Below are positions 59,407 to 64,000 of a stretch of 64,000 nt of DNA, one piece after another. The notes under the pieces are model-generated. The model ran no database searches and had not been told where the DNA came from. It saw only the letters and a program-made list of their open reading frames with translations. Position 1 is the first letter of the stretch. The number at the start of each line of letters is the position of its first letter. The stretch is from contig NZ_CP017781.1 in assembly GCF_001856665.1 (NCBI RefSeq), positions 3,054,001-3,118,000 of the forward strand. Direction: 5' to 3'. This stretch comes from Rhodobacter xanthinilyticus (lineage in GTDB: Bacteria > Pseudomonadota > Alphaproteobacteria > Rhodobacterales > Rhodobacteraceae). Made by a program: the position numbers and the translations under genes.

Positions 59407-60189
59407 GCCGAACTTCGGCGCGCGCCCGGCCATGTTCGCGGCGATCACCTCCATCTGGTCGGGCTTGCCGATCAGATCGGTCTGCTCGCGGCTCTCGGCG
59501 AGCAAAACCTCCGCCGCGCCCGCCGTATAGGCCTTGGAAATCAACCGCTTCGCCGCCCGGATCGCCGAAGGGCTGCGCCCCGCGATCGCCTCGGCCAGCT
59601 CCCGCGCCCGCGCCAAGGGCTCCGCCGCGATCTCGGTCACGAGCCCGAGCGCAAGCCCCTCCTCGGCGCTCACCTCCTCGGCCGTATAGGTCATCCGCCG
59701 CAAGACATCCGCCCGCACCAGCTCGGGCAAGGTCACCATCCCGCCCATGTCCGGGATCAGCCCCCATTTCATCTCCATCACCGACAGCCGCGTCCCCGGC
59801 GCCGCGATCCGCAGATCAGCCCCCATCGCGAGCTGGAACCCCGCGCCAAAGGCCACCCCCTGCAGCGCCGCGATCACCGGCACCGGCAGCGCCCGCCAGA
59901 TCAGCGAGAACTGCTGAAACCGGTTCGCCTCGCCATGGCTGCGCGGCATGATCAGCTCCTCCGCGCCCCCCGCCGCAAGCCGCGCGAAATTCACCACATC
60001 GAGCCCCGCGCAAAACGCCCGCCCCTCGCCCGCGAGCACCACCGCGCGGATATCGGCGCGCGCCGCGATCTCCTCGCCCGCCGCGATCACCGCGTCGATC
60101 ATCTCGAAATCGACCGCGTTCATCTTCTCCGGCCGCGCCAGCGTCACCTGCGCGATCCCGCCCTGAACATCCATCGTCAAACGTGCCAT
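59404..60189 (-). CDS. enoyl-CoA hydratase/isomerase family (crotonase) protein
   Basis: 261 residues. The crotonase fold with the oxyanion-hole segments AVVLAGEGRAFCAGLDVVNFARL and PVIAALQGVAFGAGFQLAMGADLRIA; MEMKWGLIPDMGGMVTL carries a position with Glu/Asp in hydratases. One catalytic Glu appears replaced, so isomerase or another crotonase chemistry is possible. Substrate unknown. It stands alone between valS and the divergent aminotransferase gene. Confidence 0.9.
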   Translation of the reverse strand: MARLTMDVQGGIAQVTLARPEKMNAVDFEMIDAVIAAGEEIAARADIRAVVLAGEGRAFCAGLDVVNFARLAAGGAEELIMPRSHGEANRFQQFSLIWRALPVPVIAALQGVAFGAGFQLAMGADLRIAAPGTRLSVMEMKWGLIPDMGGMVTLPELVRADVLRRMTYTAEEVSAEEGLALGLVTEIAAEPLARARELAEAIAGRSPSAIRAAKRLISKAYTAGAAEVLLAESREQTDLIGKPDQMEVIAANMAGRAPKFG

Positions 60190-60295
60190 GACACCCTCCT
60201 CTTTGCCCCGAGATTAGCGCGCCCGCACGCCCCCCGCGCGCATGACGCTGCGAAACCGCCTTGCCCGGCGCCGCCTTTGCCCCTAGGCAGATCGC

Positions 60296-61405
60296 ATGAC
60301 CGGACCTCGCTTCACCGCCCTCGCCCAGAGCCTGCCCGCCACCGTGCCCTTCGTCGGCCCGGAGGCCCAGGAACGCGCCGCCCACCGCCCCTTCGCCGCC
60401 CGCCTCGGCGCGAATGAAAACGGCTTCGGCCCCTCGCCGAAAGCCATCGCCGCGATGGCCGCCGCCGCAGGCGAGGCCTGGAAATACGGCGACCCGGAGA
60501 ACCACGACCTGCGCGCCGCACTCGCCGCCGAACATGGCTGCCGGCCGGAAAACATCATCGTCGGCGAGGGGATCGACGGGCTTTTGGGCTATCTCGTGCG
60601 CCTGACCGTCGAACCGGGCGACCGGGTGGTGACCTCAGAGGGCGCCTATCCGACCTTCAATTTCCATGTCGCGGGCTATGGCGGCACGCTGGTGAAAGTG
60701 CCCTATCGCGGCGATCACGAAGACCCCGAGGCGCTGCTTGCCAAGGCCGCCGAGGTCGCCCCGAAGCTCCTCTATATCGCCAACCCCGACAACCCGATGG
60801 GCTCGCATCACCCCGGCGCCGCAATGGCCGAGATGGTCGCGCGGGTGCCCGAGGGCACGCTGTTGATCCTCGACGAAGCCTATGTCGAGCTCGCCCCGGC
60901 GGGCACGGCGGCGCCCGTCGACCCCGATGACCCGCGCGTGATCCGGATGCGGACGTTTTCCAAGGCCCATGGGCTCGCGGGCGCGCGGGTGGGCTATGCG
61001 ATCGGCGCCGCGCCGCTGATCGCGGCCTTCGACAAGGTGCGCAACCATTTCGGCATGAGCCGGATCAGCCAGGCGGGCGCGCTCGCCGCGCTTGGCGACA
61101 AGACCTGGGCGGCCTATATGCACCGCCTCGTGGCGGCCTCGCGCGACAGCCTCGCCGAGATCGCGCGCGCGAACGGCCTCACGGCCCTGCCCTCGGCCAC
61201 CAATTTCGTCGCGATCGATTGCGGGGCGGACGGCGCCTTCGCGCGCCGCGTGCTGACCGAGCTCACCGCCGCAGGCATCTTCGTGCGCATGCCGGGCGTG
61301 GCGCCGCTCGATCGCTGCATCCGCGTCTCCTGCGGCCCCGAGGCCGAGCTCGCCGCCTTTGCCGCCGCGCTGCCCGGCGCGCTCGCCCGCGCCCGCCAAG
61401 GCTGA
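60296..61405 (+). CDS. class I/II aminotransferase, HisC-like
   Basis: 369 residues. PLP fold type I: LGANENGFGPSPKAIAAM opens the fold, IANPDNPMGSHH holds the ring-stacking Asn/Asp area, ILDEAYVELAP the Asp, and TFSKAHGLAGARVGYAIG the PLP lysine. The sequence is nearest to histidinol-phosphate aminotransferases, but several alphaproteobacterial paralogues act on other 2-oxo acids (for example phenylalanine). It is isolated from his genes in this window. Confidence 0.85.
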   Translation: MTGPRFTALAQSLPATVPFVGPEAQERAAHRPFAARLGANENGFGPSPKAIAAMAAAAGEAWKYGDPENHDLRAALAAEHGCRPENIIVGEGIDGLLGYLVRLTVEPGDRVVTSEGAYPTFNFHVAGYGGTLVKVPYRGDHEDPEALLAKAAEVAPKLLYIANPDNPMGSHHPGAAMAEMVARVPEGTLLILDEAYVELAPAGTAAPVDPDDPRVIRMRTFSKAHGLAGARVGYAIGAAPLIAAFDKVRNHFGMSRISQAGALAALGDKTWAAYMHRLVAASRDSLAEIARANGLTALPSATNFVAIDCGADGAFARRVLTELTAAGIFVRMPGVAPLDRCIRVSCGPEAELAAFAAALPGALARARQG

Positions 61406-61501
61406 GCGAAAGCGCGCGACTCACGGCGCGCTCGCCGCTTGGTGATTTGCCCAATGCGGCGCCCTGCCGCACCTTCTGGCCAACCGCAACAGGAGAGCCA
61501 G

Positions 61502-61891
61502 ATGAGCAGAATCACCCGCGCCCGCCGCATCGCCATGCTCAGCCCGATCGCCTTCGCGATCGCTTTCGGGGCCTATGCCCAGGAGAGCCACATGGGCCAT
61601 TCGATGGCCGAGGCCCAGGCCACCGCCGAGGCCGCCCCCTCGACGACCGCCTTTATCAACGCCAATGCCAAGATGCATGAGGCGATGGCCGTGCCCTATA
61701 CCGGCGACGCCGACGTGGATTTCGTCCGCGCGATGATCCCCCACCACGAGGGCGCGATCGAGATGGCCAAGGTCGTGCGCGATTACGGCGACGACCCGGA
61801 GGTGCGCAAACTCGCCGACGAGATCATCGCCGCCCAACAAGAGGAGATCGACTGGATGGTCGACTGGCTCGAAAAACACGGCCAGCCGTAA
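61502..61891 (+). CDS. DUF305 family metallochaperone-like protein
   Basis: 129 residues from the ATG at 61502 (ACAGGAGAGCC upstream). Signal peptide 1-26 (SPIAFAIAFGAYAQ). The DUF305 core is FVRAMIPHHEGAIEMAKVV with the M-x-x-H-H metal ligands, and a second part EVRKLADEIIAAQQEEIDWMVDWL. A Met/His segment ESHMGHSMAEA near the N-terminus may bind copper. Periplasmic, CopM-like copper binding is likely. Confidence 0.88.
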   Translation: MSRITRARRIAMLSPIAFAIAFGAYAQESHMGHSMAEAQATAEAAPSTTAFINANAKMHEAMAVPYTGDADVDFVRAMIPHHEGAIEMAKVVRDYGDDPEVRKLADEIIAAQQEEIDWMVDWLEKHGQP

Positions 61892-61914
61892 CCCCCCGGC
61901 CGATCAAACCGCCC

Positions 61915-63120
61915 TCAGACCGCCGCGCGCGCGATCGCGGCCGCGGCGGCGCCCAGCCCGCCCTCGCCATGCGGGATGCCGAGCGCCTTCAGCCCCGCCT
62001 CCATCACCGCCAGCGTGCCAAGCGTCATATGCGCGTTCACATGGCCCATATGCGCCACGCGCAGAAAATCGCCCGCCTGCGGGGTGCCGGGTTCGGCCAT
62101 GCCCAGCCCGATCCCGAGCGTGACCCCCGCCTTCTGCTCGGCCCAGGCACGCAACCGCGCCGCCCCGCCGCCGCCGATCCGCGCCGCGGTGACCGACGAG
62201 CCCCGGAACGCCGGGTCCGCGACATTGAGCCCGAGATCGCCGCCCTGCCCCCAGGCATCGAACGCCGCCCAGACCGCGCCCGCGAGCGCCCGGTGCCGCG
62301 CCCAGACATTCTCGAGCCCCTCCTCATCGAGGATCATCGCCAGCGATTCGCGCAGCCCGAAAAGGTGATGCGTCGGCGCCGTGCCCGCGAAATGCAGATA
62401 ATAAGCCTCGGCAAAAATCCGCGGGTTCCAGTTCCAATAGGGCGTCGCGAGATCCGAGCCCCGGCAGGCCGCGACCGCCTTGTCCGAGACCCAGACAAAC
62501 CCGAGCCCCGGCGGCACCATCAGCCCCTTCTGGCTCGCCCCCACCATCACATCGACGCCCCAGTCGTCGAACCGGAACTCATCGCAGCCGATCGAGGCCA
62601 CGCAATCCACCGCCAGAAGCGCCGGGTGCCCCGCCGCATCGATCGCCGCGCGCATCGCCGCGATATCGTTGCGGATCGAGGTCGCGGTATCGACATGGGT
62701 GACCAGCACCGCCTTGATCTTGCGCGCGGTATCGGCGCGCAAGGCGGCCTCGAGGCGGCCCGGGTCGGCCGGCGTCTGAAGCCCGAAATCCACCACCTCG
62801 ACCTCGACCCCCATCGCGCGGGCGTGCTCGGCCCAGCCGATCCCGAACCGCCCCGTCGCCAGCACGAGCGCCTTGTCGCCGCGCGAGAAGAGGTTCGCGA
62901 TCGCCGCCTCCCAGGTGCCGTGGCCGTTCGAGATATAGATCGCGACATGCCCCGAAGAGAGCGCCACCCGGCGCAAATCGGCCAAGATCTGTGCGGTCAT
63001 CTCGACGATCTCGCCCTCATAGATATTGGGCGCAGCGCGGTGCATGGCGCGCAATACGCGGTCGGGCATGGCCGAGGGGCCGGGGATGGCGAGGTAGGGG
63101 CGGCCGTGGGCGAGGCTCAT
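61915..63120 (-). CDS. serine-glyoxylate / alanine-glyoxylate type aminotransferase
   Basis: 401 residues, class V aminotransferase. IPGPSAMPDRVLRAMHRAAP is the AGT/SGT N-terminus, SNGHGTWEAAIANLFSRGDK the phosphate-binding loop, DCVASIGCDEFRFDDWGVDV the Asp, and GASQKGLMVPPGLGFV the PLP lysine. It transfers an amino group from serine or alanine to glyoxylate, giving glycine. It fits with GlcDEF (glyoxylate source) and hydroxypyruvate isomerase (hydroxypyruvate fate) in the same window. Confidence 0.9.
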   Translation of the reverse strand: MSLAHGRPYLAIPGPSAMPDRVLRAMHRAAPNIYEGEIVEMTAQILADLRRVALSSGHVAIYISNGHGTWEAAIANLFSRGDKALVLATGRFGIGWAEHARAMGVEVEVVDFGLQTPADPGRLEAALRADTARKIKAVLVTHVDTATSIRNDIAAMRAAIDAAGHPALLAVDCVASIGCDEFRFDDWGVDVMVGASQKGLMVPPGLGFVWVSDKAVAACRGSDLATPYWNWNPRIFAEAYYLHFAGTAPTHHLFGLRESLAMILDEEGLENVWARHRALAGAVWAAFDAWGQGGDLGLNVADPAFRGSSVTAARIGGGGAARLRAWAEQKAGVTLGIGLGMAEPGTPQAGDFLRVAHMGHVNAHMTLGTLAVMEAGLKALGIPHGEGGLGAAAAAIARAAV

Positions 63121-63268
63121 GGGGGTCTCCTTCTGTGTGCCCCATCGGTAAGCCGCCGCCCCGGCGCGGTCAACGCCCGCCCGGCGGGGGGCCGCCTTGC
63201 GGGGCGCGCCTTGCTTGCCGCATCCGCGCTTTCACGCTAGACCAAGCCCACCCAACCCGAGGACGACC

Positions 63269-64000
63269 GTGGCACGCACCCTTACCCTTTACGGCTCGCG
63301 CGACCTGCTCGCCCGGATGTGGTCGGGCTACCTGCGCCCGCATTGGCCGAAAATGGCGCTCGCGGCGCTCCTGATGGTGATCGAGGGCTCGACGCTTGGC
63401 GCGCTGAGCTGGATGCTCGAGCCGCTCTTCGACAAGGTCTTCGTGGGCGGGCGGGCGGATATGATCTGGCTCGTCGGCGGCGCGATCTTCGGGCTCTTCG
63501 TGATCCGCGCGGTGACCTCGGTCGCCTCGCGCACGCTGCTCTCGGCCGTGGCGCTCGGCACCTCGACGGCGATGCAGGTGGACCTTTTGCGCCACATGCT
63601 CACCCTCGACCAACGCTTCTTCCAGGAAAACCCGCCCGGCGCGCTGATCGAGCGGGTGCAGGGCGACACGCAAGCCGTCCAGGGCGTCTGGGCGATCTTC
63701 ATCACCGGCGCGGGCCGCGATGCGGTGGCGCTCGTCTCGCTCTTTGCCGTCGCGATCTCGATCGACCCGATCTGGACGCTCGCCGCGCTGATCGGCGCGC
63801 CGCTCCTGATCCTGCCCTCGGTCGCCGCGCAACGCTATATCCGCCGCAAGACCGGCCAGATGCGCACCAATGAGGGCCTGCGCGCGACCCGCCTCGACGA
63901 GGTCTTCCACGGCATCTCGGCGGTCAAACTGAACCGGATGGAGAGCTATCAGAGCACCCGTTTCGCCCGCATCGTCGCCGAGGTCCGCCGCGCGCAGATC
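63269..64000 (+). CDS. MsbA-like ABC exporter, N-terminal part (truncated by window)
   Basis: Starts at GTG 63269 (GAGGACGACC upstream), open through 244 codons to the window edge. The visible part is the transmembrane domain of a type I ABC exporter: about four helices (MALAALLMVIEGSTLGALSWML, LVGGAIFGLFVIRAV, IFITGAGRDAVALVSLFAVAI, WTLAALIGAPLLILP) and the coupling-helix regions FFQENPPGALIERVQGDTQAV and GLRATRLDEVFHGISAVKL. The ATPase domain lies outside. MsbA-type members flip lipid A; other lipid or drug exporters look alike, so the substrate is open. Confidence 0.85.
   Translation, partial: MARTLTLYGSRDLLARMWSGYLRPHWPKMALAALLMVIEGSTLGALSWMLEPLFDKVFVGGRADMIWLVGGAIFGLFVIRAVTSVASRTLLSAVALGTSTAMQVDLLRHMLTLDQRFFQENPPGALIERVQGDTQAVQGVWAIFITGAGRDAVALVSLFAVAISIDPIWTLAALIGAPLLILPSVAAQRYIRRKTGQMRTNEGLRATRLDEVFHGISAVKLNRMESYQSTRFARIVAEVRRAQI

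Overview
The window is chromosomal DNA of a high-GC alphaproteobacterium, most likely of the Rhodobacter group (Rhodobacterales). The reasons are very strong G/C-ending codon use, the LpsB-type core glycosyltransferase, a COQ9 family protein, a DUF1013/TrcR-type regulator, an NDUFS6-like zinc protein, a ROSE-type leader before an Hsp20 gene, and LexA boxes of the alphaproteobacterial GTTC-N7-GTTC form. I count 60 complete genes plus two cut by the window edges (a carbonic anhydrase tail at the left, an ABC exporter at the right). I see no rRNA, tRNA, CRISPR array, insertion sequence, prophage or clear pseudogene, and no gene-free stretch longer than 300 bases.

Layout. 1-6217: carbonic anhydrase tail, small ribbon-helix-helix protein, DUF4139 protein, asd, a coupled pair of LPS-type glycosyltransferases (GT29-like and LpsB-like) and an MFS carrier. 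6321-9264: molybdate module (ModE-like regulator, modABC) with two tandem ModE-like boxes. 9311-10664: small heat-shock protein with an RpoH promoter and RNA thermometer, then a secreted trypsin-like protease. 10713-14499: glycolate oxidase glcDEF. 15372-22112: four overlapping genes, MoxR ATPase, DUF58, BatA/DUF4159 membrane protein and a VWA/amidotransferase-like membrane protein. 22185-28244: DUF1285, hydroxypyruvate isomerase, CDF metal exporter, polA, NDUFS6-like zinc protein and HIT protein. 28256-30797: divergent GT14 glycosyltransferase and sulfotransferase. 30967-33145: panCB and a cupin. 33182-38932: L,D-transpeptidase lipoprotein, phytase-like esterase, creatinase and P1 peptidase. 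39043-44428: gabD, small ORF, TrcR-type regulator, RNase T2, quinone oxidoreductase, COQ9 and rpsU. 44555-49677: trkH, an Lrp regulator divergent from ald, mscL, a glutathione S-transferase and an unknown gene behind two LexA-type boxes. 49786-56061: suhB, divergent metR/metF, a thioesterase, a DUF2235 hydrolase, and an ornithine decarboxylase divergent from an Lrp regulator. 56280-64000: valS, a crotonase, two aminotransferases, a DUF305 protein and the ABC exporter.

Connections. Three parts touch C2/C3 photorespiratory-type metabolism (GlcDEF, hydroxypyruvate isomerase, serine-glyoxylate-type aminotransferase). Several regulator-target pairs are divergent with palindromes between them (Lrp/ald, MetR/metF, Lrp/odc). 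Two variants of a palindromic intergenic repeat sit at gene ends and may act as terminators. The most unusual items are the paired LexA boxes before an unknown gene, a 222-base patch of foreign codon use inside valS, and the RpoH promoter plus ROSE-like thermometer before the Hsp20 gene.
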